The notes beneath the pieces were generated by a model. It did not search any database, was not told the origin of the DNA, and was given only the letters and a program-made list of their open reading frames with translations. DNA of 64,000 bases from Globodera rostochiensis (taxonomy: Eukaryota > Nematoda > Chromadorea > Rhabditida > Heteroderidae). The position numbers were made by a program, and so were the translations under genes. Where the stretch lies: NCBI GenBank assembly GCA_018350325.1, contig JAEVLN010000017.1, positions 1,974,803 through 2,038,802 on the forward strand, given 5' to 3'. How positions within the stretch are numbered: position 1 is the first letter of the stretch; every line of letters starts with the position of its first letter. Positions 32,345 to 43,675 of this stretch are shown here, one piece after another.

Positions 32345-34640
32345 ACACCTTTTTTTGCTCCCTTCCGTTCATCTCTTCCTTCGACTCTCCCCCTCCCTTA
32401 TGTTCGTCTCTTATTTCTTACCTTCTGTCATCTCTTCTTTCCCCCCTACTCCCTTTCTTCCGTTCATCCCTTCCTCGCTTCCCTTTCGTTCATCCTTTCC
32501 TTCCACCTTCCCCCTCACTTCTGTTCATCCCCTATTTTCTTCCCTTCCGTTGATCTTTTACTTTCTTTCCCTCCGTTCATCTCTCTCACCCACACCCTTC
32601 TACCTCTATTTTTTTCTTCCCTTCCGTCGACCTCTTCCTTTTTTTTCTTCCGTTCTTTTCTTCCTGCCACTCCCTCTCTTCTGCCTCTTCTTATCTTCTT
32701 TTATCCCTTCCGTTCATTCCTTCCGGTTTTCATGCCGATCTTCTCTTCCTCTCTTCCCTTCCTTTTTTCCCTTCCGTTCTTTCCTTCCTTTCTTCCCTTG
32801 CGCTCATCTCTTCATTTTCTCCCTACCGTTCTTTTCTTCCTCTCTTCTTTTCCGTTCTTCTCTTCCTCTTTTCCTTTCCTCCCTTCCCCCCACACCCTTC
32901 TACCTCTCTTCTTTTCTTCCCTTTCTCTATCCCTTCCTTTCTTTCCTTCCGTGCATCTCTTCCTTTCCTCTCTTCCGTGCTTCTATTCCTTTCCGTTCGT
33001 CTTTTCCTTTCCGTTCTTCCCTTCCTCTCTTCCCTTCCGTGCATTTCTTCCATTCCCCCCTTCCGTTTTCCTATTCTCTTCCCCCTTCCCATCCGTTCTG
33101 CCCTTCCGTTCTTCTCTTCCTTTCCGTTCTTCCCTTCCGTTCTTCCCTTCCTCCCTTTCCCTCTTCTCTTCCCTTACGTGCATCTCTTCCTTTCCTTCCT
33201 TCTGTTTCCCTGTTTCCTTCCGTTCTTCTTTTCCTCCCTTCCCTTCTTCTTTTCCCTTCCGTTCTTCCCTTCCTCTCTTCCCTTTCGTGCATCTCTTCCT
33301 TTCCTCTAGGGTTGAGCGGGACCGGGACGGGATTTCCCTATTTTTTCAGGTCCCGGTCCCGGTCGGGACGGGACTTTTTAAAATCTGAAAGTCCCGGCCC
33401 CGGTTTTTTGGTCACGCCGGGACCGGGACCAGCCGGGACTAAATTTACACCCCTAATGATGGCATCATCGAGCGACAATTTCAATTTTTTTTACAAGGGA
33501 TTCCCCGAGAACTCGGTGTCTTAATGCTGTGTCTTCCGGCAAGTCAAATGTTTGTGTCGGGTTGGAGTCCGCTTGAGTACAAAAATTTATTTATTCTTTT
33601 TTCTCTACTCACATAATTTTCTTCCCCAAATAATAAAAATATTTTAATAATTTTTAAATATTTTCTAATTAATTGCGAGCTAAATCAAATTTTTCAAATA
33701 AATTCATCACATCTTCCTGAATTTTTGCTTCTATTTTCTTAACAGATATCATTAAAATGTTCAAAAAATTTTTCCGGCGGCGCCTTGGACATCCTCCACT
33801 CTAACGTAAATCAGTTTTACCACGAAATTCCGAAGCAAAATGCTTAATTTTGCTAAAATTTTGAGTTGGCCAAATTTTGTTAATTTTGAAGCAATTTTTC
33901 TTAACAAACATTGTTAAAATCTTAAAAAAAAAATTCCGGCGGCGCCTATCGGAACGCCGACTCCTCCCATTCTTAAATAGCTTCTAAAACGCCATCATTT
34001 TTTAAACTTTTTAATAACTTAAAAAAATTTTGTGTTACCATTGAACATTACAATAAAAAAATTTTCCCTTAAAAGTCCCGGTCCCGGTTCCGGTTGAAAA
34101 TCTTGGTCCCGGTTTTTCTGGTCCCGGTAAGTCCCGGTCCCGGTTTTTCCCAAAAGTCCCGGTCCCGCTCAACCCTACTTTCCTCCCTTCCGTTCTCCTA
34201 TTCCCTTCCTTCCTTTTCTTCCTCCTTTTTTCCTTCCGTTCTTCTCTTCCTTTTCTCCCTACCGTTCTTTTCTTCCTCTCTTCTTTTCCGGTCTTCCCTT
34301 TCCTTTCCTCCCTTCCCCCCACCCTTCTACCTCTCTTCTTTTCTTCCCTTCCGTCGATCTCTTTCTTGTTTTCCTTCCGTTTCTTTCTTCCTGCCACTCC
34401 TTCTCCTCTCCCTCTTCTTATCTTCTTTTTGTCCCTTCAGTTTTTCCCTTCCGCTCTTTCATGCCGTTATTCTCTTCCTCTCTTCCCTTCCTTTTTCCCT
34501 TCCATTCTTTCCTTCCTTTTTTCCCTTCCGCTCATCTCTTCCTTTTCTCCCTACCGTTCTTTTCTTCCTCTCTTCTTTTCCGTTCCCTTCCGTTCTTCCG
34601 TTCCGTGCATCTCTTTCTTTCCTCCCCGAAACTTTTTATT
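32345..34640. repeat. Polypyrimidine tract (cttcc/gttc words), split by a hAT element
   Basis: From about 32345 to 33298 and again from 34178 to about 34625 the plus strand is almost all C and T with recurring 'cccttccgttcttctcttcc'. The two parts share a register of imperfect repeats. Long frames on both strands (up to 482 codons) are a by-product of low complexity. The tract is interrupted by the element at 33307-34177. Confidence 0.88.
33307..34177. mobile_element. hAT-type element, tcccgg-word, 871 bp
   Basis: Inverted termini tagggttgagcgggaccggg / cccggtcccgctcaaccct plus a. A perfect 8-bp duplication ctttcctc (33299-33306, 34178-34185) in an otherwise pyrimidine-only tract makes the limits unambiguous. 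Ends are reiterated 'gtcccggtcccgg' words. The interior holds a SINE-like segment (about 33455-33600) and two copies of the dispersed GC hairpin (33773-33787, 33936-33960). No transposase. Confidence 0.93.
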
Positions 34641-34698
34641 TGTAATAATTAAACCCATTTTATTTAAATCTTGTTTTAAGATTTGCCCGTCGTAAATA

Positions 34699-37618
34699 AT
34701 GTATGAAGAGGAGGGCTTATTAGGTTTTGACCAAGGGACAAGAGTAGATCGCTGGGAAATAGTGCAGATATTAGGGGACGGGTCTTTTGGCCATGTCTAC
34801 CTAGTTTCATCTCATGGTGAAATGGCGGCGATGAAAACAGAACGCAGAATACAAGGGCGCTTTTCACAATTACAACAAAAAGTGCTCTATTAAATAATAT
34901 TGCAAAAAATATTTAATCCCGAAAAAGGCTATTTTAGGGCTGCATTTCTCGGGTTTATTGCACTTCCTTTATGAAATTTTCAAAAAAAGTAAAAAATAAA
35001 AAGGGTGTTGTCCGGACCTTTCGCACACCAAGTTATTTTAATTTTTATTTATGCAATTTTTATCTGTAATATTTAATTGTACTTTAGAGAGATGTTCTTT
35101 TGAAATTACGCAGCCGCCCCGATGCAAAACGGGCATTTTTTTGCAGTCTGATTAGCTCTGGATTGAGTTACGAGCGAAGACAGCTGCTTCATTACAACTA
35201 TATTGTGTGAGTTGAACATATATGGCCCAGACACAAAAAAACCAAAAATGCTTTTATATCTTTCTTATGAGGTAAAAACTAGAGCTCGGACTTTCGGACC
35301 AATCGAGAATCTCGTAAAATCTCGTCTTTCGAAAATCGCATAAGATTTTTCAAGATTTTGAAAAAATTGAAAGAATGTACCACTTAAAAATTTTAGCTCG
35401 ATTCAAATAACATCGGCACTGAGAAAAGTGTCCTTTCAAGTCTCTTTTTATTTCCCTCTTTTTTTCTCACATTTCCCCCCTTTTCTCTCACATTTCCCCC
35501 TTTTTCTCTCACATTTCCCCCTTTTTCTCTCACATTTTCCCCTTTTTCTCTCACGTCCATTTCCCCCGTTTTTCTCACGTCCATTACCCCTTTTTCTCGG
35601 GAAGAAAATGAATGGGACAAATTTAAATATGATTTCGCGAAAAAATAAATGTGTATTTTCTTGTTCTGTAATTCTATTCCGGACATTTTTGGGTCCAAAT
35701 TTTGATTTTGGTATTCATAATTATATTCAGGATTTTTGGCAAAAAAGTCGGGATTTTCGATGACTTGCTATTGCAACTAAAGGCCGGCAAAATCAAATTT
35801 GCGGATCTTGTTGCAGGATTGAAATTCAAAATTTTTTGCAGGACCGGATCCTGCAGGATTAATCCTGCAAATCCTACAATCCTGCATTTAGTATTTGCAG
35901 AATCTTGAGCAGGATTGCAGGATTGAGTGAAAATTTTTCAAAAAATCAATTTTGGCCTCAAAACAAGTGTTGGTCCTCGACCCCTCGGGCGGGAAAGCCG
36001 GGGCGTCGGGGTTGGCCATGTCGGGGCCCGGGGAGTCCAAATATCGGGGGGGGGGGGGTGAGGGGTTAATAAAAAAATTTCTGCAATGTATTCAGTGGGA
36101 AAGCATAAAATAAATATAATTTTAAAATTATATCATCTCAAAAACCTCAAGAGTGAAGGTGTTTTTTGTAATATGTGAAAAAATTTTTTTTACCTTTTTC
36201 GTCATGTTCGACTTCAAAATTTTAACAAAAAATGGACAAGACTTCTTAGATTTTGGGAGTTTTCAGTGAAAATTTCAAAGTTTTCAATAAATGACTAACT
36301 TTTTGAATTTAAAATTTCTTAAAATAGAATAAAAAGTTGATCTGATTTTTCTACATTTTATGACACTAAAATAATCAATCATTCAACTTTGTTCAAGGTA
36401 ATATTCCCCCAATTTTGCTGGGCAAAAAAATTAAAAATTTCTGAATTGTCATCAAAATTATTTTTAAAAATCGGTAATATTATATAATATTTATAGAATT
36501 GTTTAATCCACCATAGATGCTCACAAAAGGCATAAAAAGTCATTTACACAGTAGGGGTTCGAACCACCCAGCCAAAACATTCCACATCTATCGTAAGGTT
36601 TAGAACGATCCGTTAGAGCGCAGTTTGGGGCCATTTTCTTTTTATTCCATTTAACGAATGGATCCAGACAAATTTTTTAGGAAAAAATCGATTCAAACCC
36701 CCACCCGGCATTTGTCTTGCCCTTGAAATGCCCGGCAGTTTTTCAGTTCGTTAGGCATATCTCCGAAATAATGTTTTCCAAGTAACAGCGCGGGTGGCAG
36801 TGTCGTGTGTACAGCTTGATTTCTCTCGCAGCAGTCTTTTTCACTTGGGTGCAACGAGCCTTAATGAGATTAAATTGTTAAAAAATAAATAAATAAGACT
36901 ATGGTCAAATAAAACGTGGCAAAACAAAAAGACTTTATTTAAGCTTATGCATCCAATTATATAATAAGAATTAAAATATCCCCGTTTTGGGGTTTATTTT
37001 TTGAGAAAACCCCTTGAAAATAATAAAATTACTCAGGTGACATTTGGTCGAGATTCTCGATCAAATCTCGTAATTTTAGGAATACTCCGATCGAGAATTG
37101 AAAAAGTAACAATATTAATATTCACTAATAAAAATATTATTAAAATTTTTGAGGATGTCTTTGGTGGACCGGGGTCTGGATGAGCACCTAGCCAATGCCG
37201 GTGGAAGATTTAGCCAGGGAACGGCTTTGTCAATAGCCGGCCAAATGCTCGAAGCTTTGCGCGTCCTTCACACCATTGGTTACGTGCATAACGACCTGAA
37301 ACCGGCAAATTTCTGCACACTGGCCGAACGCCAAATTGTGCTAATAGACTTTGGCCTCTCGGAGATTTTCTATGAAAATGTTAATTTAATTAATTTATTT
37401 AAAAAATATCTTTAATATAAAAACATATGAACCCCAAAATTAAAATAACTAAGTTATTTATAATTTAATTAATTACTTTTAATTGATTTCTTATAAAGGG
37501 AGTTCATCGCGAGCGTGACTCCGTCCAGGTCTTTAAAGGCACAACAAAATATGTGTCTTTGGGGGTCTATTTTGGGGAGATTTTTTTGCGGGAGGGGGAG
37601 GGGGGTGAAAAAGCATAG
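34699..37618 (+). CDS. CK1/TTBK-like protein kinase, C-lobe lost
   Basis: Exons 34699-34881, 35088-35206, 37154-37379 and from 37499, all in phase. Residues: glycine loop ILGDGSFGHVY, ATP lysine in AAMKTE, HYNYIVMSLVDRGLDEHLA, catalytic loop YVHNDLKPANFC (HND for HRD), IDFGLSE and activation segment VFKGTTKYVSL. CK1/TTBK kinases continue into a C-lobe; here the frame runs straight into the G-tract repeat at 37562 and stops at 37616-37618. N-lobe and catalytic residues are intact, but a product lacking the C-lobe is unlikely to be active. Either the locus is truncated by repeat expansion or a downstream exon lies beyond 39 kb, where I found none. Confidence 0.72.
35440..35600. repeat. Tandem 'ctcacatttccccctttttct' array
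   Basis: About five copies of a 20-21 bp pyrimidine-rich unit, with the last copies drifting to 'ctcacgtccatttcccc'. It lies in intron 2 of the kinase gene. Confidence 0.8.
35770..36075. repeat. aggatcctgca-word and gaccccg-word repeats
   Basis: 35770-35930 consists of 'gcaggattaatcctgcaaat' type words in both orientations. A related block with 'gcgggattaatcccgcaaat' lies at 39775-39940, the same phrase with T changed to C throughout. 35960-36060 uses 'gaccccg' words and a G run. Confidence 0.6.
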
Positions 37619-38990
37619 GGATTTTTGGGATTTTTTTATGGGGGGGGGGGGTGCAAAACCATAGGGGGCTATTTTGGGATTTTTTATGGGGGGGGGGGGG
37701 TCAAAACCAAGGGGTCTATTTTGGTGAGTTTTTTTTGGGAGGGGGGGGGGGGGAGGGGGGTGAAAAACATAGGGAGTTTTGGGATTTTTTTCTGGGGATG
37801 GGGGGGGTCAAAACCATAGGGGGGCATTTGGAAAATTTTTATTTGGAGGGGAGGGGGAGGGGTGCAAAAGCCATTTTGTTATGGGGGGGGGGGGGGGTCA
37901 AAACCATAGGGGCCATTTTGGGGAGATTTTTTGGGGGGGGGGGGAGGCGGTGAAAAACCATAGGGAGTTTTGGGATTTTTTTATGAGGGGGGGGGGGGGG
38001 GTCAAACCATAGGGGCCATTTTGGGATTTTTTATGGGGGGGGGGGTCAAAACCATAGGGGTCTTTTTGGGGAGATTTTTTTGGGAGGGGGGGGGGGGAGG
38101 GGGGGTGATAGGGAGTTTTGGCTTTTTTATGGGGATGGGGGGGGGGGGGTCAAACCCATAGGGGGGCATTTTGGGAAATTTTATTTGGAGGGGAGGGGTG
38201 CAAAAGCCATTTTGTTATGGGGGGGGGGGGGGTCAAAACCTAGAGGGCCATTTTGGGGTTTTTATGGGGGGGGGGGGGGGGTCAAAACCATAGGGGCCAT
38301 TTGGGATTTTTTATGGGGGGGTCAAAACCATAGGGGTCTATTTTGGGGGAGATTTTTAGGGGATGGGGGGGGGGGTCAAAACCATAGGGGGGCATTTTGG
38401 GAAATTTTTATTTGTTTTGGGGGGGGGGGGGGGGGGGGTCAAAACCATAGGGGCCATTTTGGGGAGATTTTTTTTTGGGGGGCGGGAGGGGGGTGAAAAA
38501 CCATAGGGAGTTTTGGGATTTTTTTATGGGGGGGGTCAAAACCATAGGGGCCATTTTGGGATTTTTTATGGGGGCTGGGGGAGGGGGGTGAAAACCATAG
38601 GGAGTTTTGGGATTTTTTTATGGGGATGGGGGGGGGGGGGGTCAAAACCATAGGGGGCATTTTGGGAAATTTTTATTTGGAGGGGAGGGGTGCAAAAGCC
38701 ATTTTGTTATGGGGGGGGGGGGGGGTCAAAACCATAGGGGCCATTTTGGGATTTTTTATTGGGGGGGGGTCAAACCATAGGGGCCATTTTGGGATTTTTT
38801 ATGGGGGGGGGTCAAAACCATAGGGGTCTATTGGGAGGTTTTTTTGCGGGAGCGGGGTGAAAAACCATAGGGGTCTATTTTGGGGAGATTTTTTGGGGGG
38901 GGGTGCAAAACCATAGGGGCCATTTTGGGAAATTTCTTTTATGGGGGGGGGGGGTCAAAACCATAGGGGGGCATTTCTGGGAATTTTTTT
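37560..38990. repeat. G-tract minisatellite, 1.4 kb
   Basis: Repeats of 'ggtcaaaaccatagggg' plus 'ccattttgggattttttat' with G runs of 6-17, roughly 25 units of variable length (about 45-75 bp). G-quadruplex formation on the plus strand is plausible. It starts at the point where the kinase reading frame should enter the C-lobe. Run lengths are likely to vary between individuals and reads. Confidence 0.9.
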
Positions 38991-38999
38991 TGGTTCTTC

Positions 39000-39930
39000 T
39001 GTATTTTATGCGTCCCAAAGGGTTTTACGCGTTCCAACAGATTTTATGCGTCCCAACAGATTTTATGCGTCCAATCAGAAACAAGTTATCTGAAATTTCA
39101 AAACCCGGCTGCGGCTATCGGTACCATGGACGTGTGTCTACAGAATTTCGTTGTAACAAAAATGCCAACAATTCTGCAGATTTGGACAAATTTTTATAAA
39201 ATATCATCTGGTGGGTTTTTATGTATTTTGATAAAGATTTGTATGGAGGAAACAATTTCTTAATTTTTTATGATTTTTAAAAAGTTTTTGGGCGGCTTTT
39301 TACAACATTTTGGAATTTTCATTTTTTGGTTCGACAAACTTACAAATCCATAGGGGGACCTTTTGTTTAACCAATAAAATTGGTAAATAAATGGTCAAAA
39401 ATTGCAGGATTTGATTGCAAGTCTCTTTACAAATTGAGTCAAAAATTCCAAAAAATTTTCCCCGGCGGCGCCTATCGGCACCGCCGACCCCTTCCTCAGC
39501 CCCAGCAGCAAAAGTGAAACCAGAATTCTCTTGATGCTAAGGCAATGATAATGAGGAAGATATTTTTGAATGAAAAAAAAATTTTTGGTTCAGCCTTGAC
39601 CATTACAAAAAAAAATCCCCCCATTGTCAATCTCGGTTAATCCCGCTGCCGGTTTTTCCCAAAAATCCCGGTCCCGGCCCTAGTTACAAGTAGTCTTGAA
39701 TAAATAAGAGCTCCAAATGATACAAATTGAACAATTCGGTCCAGTTTGAAAGGTGTATTGATTTTTTGATAAAATTAAAAAATCCCGCAATCCCGCGCGG
39801 GATCCCGCAAATTTAAAATGCGGGATTTGCGGGATTGCGGGATTTGCGGGATTAATCCCGCAAATCCGATCCCGCACGAGATTTTGATTTGTAATCCCGC
39901 AGCGGGATCCGCAAATCCGATTTTGCCGCA
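39000..39930. other. Repeat-derived intergenic DNA
   Basis: It contains 'tttatgcgtcccaacag' short tandem copies (39008-39080), a GC hairpin motif (39462-39487), tcccgg words (39620-39680) and the gcgggatt-word block (39775-39940). No gene seen. Confidence 0.5.
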
Positions 39931-39939
39931 CTCTAAATT

Positions 39940-40245
39940 CGTGTACTGTAATGTACTTTACACTGAGACTCAGTTGACTTTTATCCAAATGGCGACTGAT
40001 CGGCTTTGCCCGCACTAATGATCGCTTTATCGTTTTCAGCACCTGCAAAAACCTATTAAAGTGGTTTTAAGCGATGTTGACTCTGGCGCATATGATACAC
40101 ACAGGGTGGGTGACCAGAGTAGCTGCTTTTTGGGCTTTTTCCTGATAAATTCCTGCTTTTTGGGGTTTTCATCTGGTCACCCTGGATACATAGGGCTTCA
40201 AGTGATAGGGGTGCCGTGCCGGGAAGGGAAGGGGGACGGGGTCCA
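39940..40245 (-). repeat. Empty-site copy of the repeat at 24597-25275
   Basis: The reverse complement of this block matches 24597-24777 plus 25141-25275, including 'ggtttttgcaggtg(t/c)tgaaaacgat' and the 83-bp hAT-type element. At 40071-40086 it has a single gtcaacat where the other copy carries the 347-bp insertion. Confidence 0.82.
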
Positions 40246-40248
40246 AAC

Positions 40249-40807
40249 ACCAAGTTGTAAATGTTGTCGTTGATCAACGGCCAAATCTTTTGCCGAATGA
40301 TTTCCCAGCTGCGACTTTGGTCGTCGGAGGTCCAAACGTACACACTGGTTTCGGCAGAGTCGAAAAGACGACGAATGCGTTGAAGGAATTTGATGACGCT
40401 TTGGTCGGCATAACTGAAAGTCCGTTAACTTTTAGCAAAAAAAAACGACCTGATTTCAATCTCTTGGAATCCGGTCACTTTGCGTGAAGCGGTCCTTGAG
40501 GAATTGGCAGCGGATCATCAAAGTTTTTAACAATTCCTGCGCCATTTCCGTCGGTTGCACGAAGAATTTTCAGCCGACCCAACGACCATTTCCTCAACTT
40601 GAAGTGAACGTCCACCAAAACGTCGAATCGCTCACTGATCAACGCCATTTTCAGTCCAAGCTCAAAAGGGTCAATGAAGGCGAAGACTCCGAGCCAAACG
40701 TCGGCACAAATTAAAATGAAATTTGGGGATTTATTGCCAAACTGCTGATGGAAAAAGCAAAAGCCAGCCGCCGCCCCCGCCAATCGCAGTTCTTCCAAAA
40801 ACATCAT
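40249..40807 (-). pseudogene. F-box-type protein of the cyst-nematode expanded family
   Basis: The minus frame from 40807 starts MMFLEELRLAG, followed by ILICADVWLGVFAFIDPFEL, SERFDVLVDVHFKLRKWSLG and PLPIPQGPLHAK. It then loses frame at about 40475 (VTGFQEIEI), meets a stop at about 40433, and continues DQSVIKFLQRIRRLFDSAET and QSRSWEIIRQKIWPLINDNI. This segment order matches a large F-box-like family I associate with Globodera. Family members would act as substrate adaptors of SCF ubiquitin ligases (inference). A 1-bp class frameshift and one nonsense codon indicate a pseudogene. It abuts the repeat at 39940-40245. Confidence 0.68.
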
Positions 40808-40999
40808 GGGAGAAAATTACGAATAAAATCAAATCGAAAATGAAAATCCAAAAGTAAAATGCAAATTCAGGGTGGCCATATAATAATACCACATTTATAT
40901 GGCATTTGCCAATTTTGGGGATCTCGCCATATTTAAATATTGGGCAAATATGTGCACATTCTTCAGAGTTGGATTCAATTTCTGACAAAATGAACAATT

Positions 41000-43640
41000 A
41001 TTGATTCCCAATTCTTCATCAAATTAAAGAATTAATTTTAAATTGCAAAATCAAAATTGAATTAAATTTTCAAACTTAAAAGTTTCAACTCTCGAGTGGC
41101 GTTAAAAATTTCTGAATCGTTTAAGGTTGAAGCAAGTTATTGCCCTGATCTTGATTGGAGATGAGTTAGGTATGGATGAGTGGGGGGGGGGGGGGGGGTT
41201 GGGGAGTTACCCCAGATCAGAAGGTAAGAGGAGAAGAATTTTCTGCGCTCAGTCAGACAGACATTTATTTGTTTAGATACGATATTTACGAGACACCAAA
41301 ATACGATACGATTTTTTTTACGATACACGATATGGTCAAAATTAAGAACGATATTTTTCTAGCTGTGTTCAAAATTCAAACAAAAAAACTTTTTTTAGGT
41401 AGAAATTTCCAGTTTTTTTTTAAATTTCTTAAAAAATTCGCTATGAAAATGCAAATTTTTTTGAGAATTCTGCTTTACTTCTGGGGCTTCTGGGGGGGGG
41501 GGGGGGTGTAGATCGGCGGTCGGTGCCGATAAGCGCCGACGAGAAAATAAACAAAAACCTAAAAATCTTATCTGGTCATTATTGCAGATTTTATTTGCAT
41601 TGGTATGCCCTATTTTTCACATTTTTAGAAAATTATTTTAAAAAAAGCTTGTATTAGCCGGTCTCAGAATACTGCTGGGATTTTCTCGGGATACGCCGGG
41701 ATTTTCTTGGGATCCCGACCGAGCCTTTTTTAGATTGTTTGGGATTTAGTCGGGATCCCTTAACTCCAGCCCGGTATGTCAGCTTCAAATAAAAACCCAA
41801 TATTGCCGATAATCAATCAATAAAAGTAAAGTAGTGAAATATATCAAAACATTTTATTGGCAATTTAATGTCATGCATTTGCTGGCCCGTGTTTTTAATG
41901 AAAATTTTGTGATTTTGGATAGAATTATGAAACCATCAATCAATACAAAGTAAGGTGAAATATTCCATAGCTAATATTTTCTAAATTTTTTTCTTTTTCT
42001 TTCGCAAAAATAAATTTTAGTTTCTGATCAGGCGACCGGAAATTTGTTTGTTTTTCGAATATGATACCATATATAAATGAAAGATTGTAGTAATTATTTG
42101 AGTTTTTATTTCTCACTTTGCATTGGCTCTTTTACAAAGTTTTATTTTGCAAATTTTCTTCTAAGTTCTTTAGGGTTGGACAGTACCGGTTAAAAACCGG
42201 TACCCCCAGTTTTCGGTTTTCTGGGAAATAGTTAAGTTTGTACCCCCCCTCTTTTTTTTAAATATAAAATTTTTTAAAAGTCATATAAAAGCTTACTTCA
42301 CTAGGGTCCGGATTTATATTGACTAAAAAACGCGAAATATGGACAAAAAACCCCTAAAATATGGACCAAACCTCCCAAAAAGTGCCAAATATGGGCTAAA
42401 AAATGTGCTGAAACGGCCTAATCTCAATTTATGCGGTAAACCCTTCGAAATTCGTCATTCTTTATTAATTTCCTCTTACAGTTGTAAATATATATTTTTC
42501 ACATGTTTTGGAAAATTTTATAAATAATATCAACAAAAAAAAATTTTAAAGAAAATTTCAATCTTTGACCCGGTTTTTGTAACCGGATTAGAACTTATGA
42601 CCGGTTAACCGACCGGTTTTTTCGGTGTTATGACCAGTGTTTTCCTGTTTCAACTTTTTTGGATCTGTTCTGTTCTCAAAAACGTTATGAAAATATTTTT
42701 TATTAAAAAATAATAAATATATTTTATTTTCATTAATCTAAGTAATTTTTGAAATGTAAATTCAATTAATAAAAATTTTTGGGTAGTAGAATCTAGACTT
42801 TATTTTTAGGTGAGAATCGAGCTTAAGAATTCCGAACCGAAATCCATGACTGAGAACTTTATAAAACCCCTTATTTTCAAGTTTTTTCAATGCAGTGAGA
42901 CTCACGACCGAGAAATGACCTCGAGACTCGAGATCTTGACCCAACCCGAGAAATTTCTTGACTCATTTTGAAAAATTTTTTAGTTTTTTTGGAAATTGAA
43001 AAAGGAGTAAATATTTAATTAAAAAATTAAAAAAGATGTTCAATCGGGGAGTAGCAACTCCGATAAATAAGTTAAGATACAGAGTTTAACCACCCACCCC
43101 TTGCATTAAGGAAATTACAAGATTTAAATTCCAAAAAAGTCCAATAATTAGGGGTGCTTAAACTGCCGGTTTAGTAGGTACCCGGTTATCGGTTAACCGG
43201 GTGAAGACCCGGTTTTCGTAACCTGTTAATTTCCCAAAAAAACCCGGTTTTCGTAACCGGTTAATTTCTCAAAAAACCCAGTTTTCGTAACCGTTTAACC
43301 GGTGCTATGCACCCTAAAGTTCTTAACAAATTCCGACAAAAGTTTCCCGTTTTTTGGTGGTCTTTTTTGTTGCCACGTTTTTGTCATTTTTGGAGGCTTC
43401 TTTAGACAGTTAATAATTTATTCCCAAATTGATTTTAAAAATTATCCTTTCTTCAGTGGTTTCTTTTTTTACAAAATGGTGCCATGAACTGTTAACATTA
43501 ATCTAGAGAATTTTGTCCAAATCTTAAGAGCCTAACATTGAAATCCCGATGTAAAAAAACTTTTAAAAATTTCCAAATTTATACATCAAATTATTATTTA
43601 AAGCATTCTGTTCATAGTTATTTTTAAGAAATAATATTTT
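41000..43640. other. Intergenic, word-ended repeat remnants
   Basis: G runs at 41180-41198 and 41491-41507, a GC hairpin motif in reverse orientation (41513-41541), gggatcccg words (41680-41770), a tagggttgg-started ggtaccgg block (42172-42650), gagactcgag words (42790-42960) and the ggttaaccgg repeat at 43130-43320. No gene was supported. Confidence 0.5.
43130..43320. repeat. ggttaaccgg-word repeat, copy 2
   Basis: The lead-in 'gtccaataattaggggtgct' and terminus 'tgcaccctaaag' enclose three reiterations of 'acccggttttcgtaacc'. It is related to 15296-15425. The termini are a short inverted pair (taggggtgc/gcaccctaa), but flanks give no clean duplication. Confidence 0.6.
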
Positions 43641-43675
43641 TACTCATTATTATCTTAGGGTTTGCCTTTTTGATT

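Noticed and set aside
32076..33524. 482-codon open frame and several others on both strands in 32.3-34.6 kb
   Set aside because: The frames come from a C/T-only low-complexity tract and continue into a hAT element; no start context, splice sites or domain.
36530..36650. Possible tRNA gene (ggggttcgaaccaccc and ctctaacggatcgttc, minus strand)
   Set aside because: A B-box-like match is present but no acceptor stem, anticodon arm or proper A-box spacing could be assembled.
37625..38823. Gly-rich frames such as GGGGVKTIG
   Set aside because: Products of the G-tract minisatellite only.
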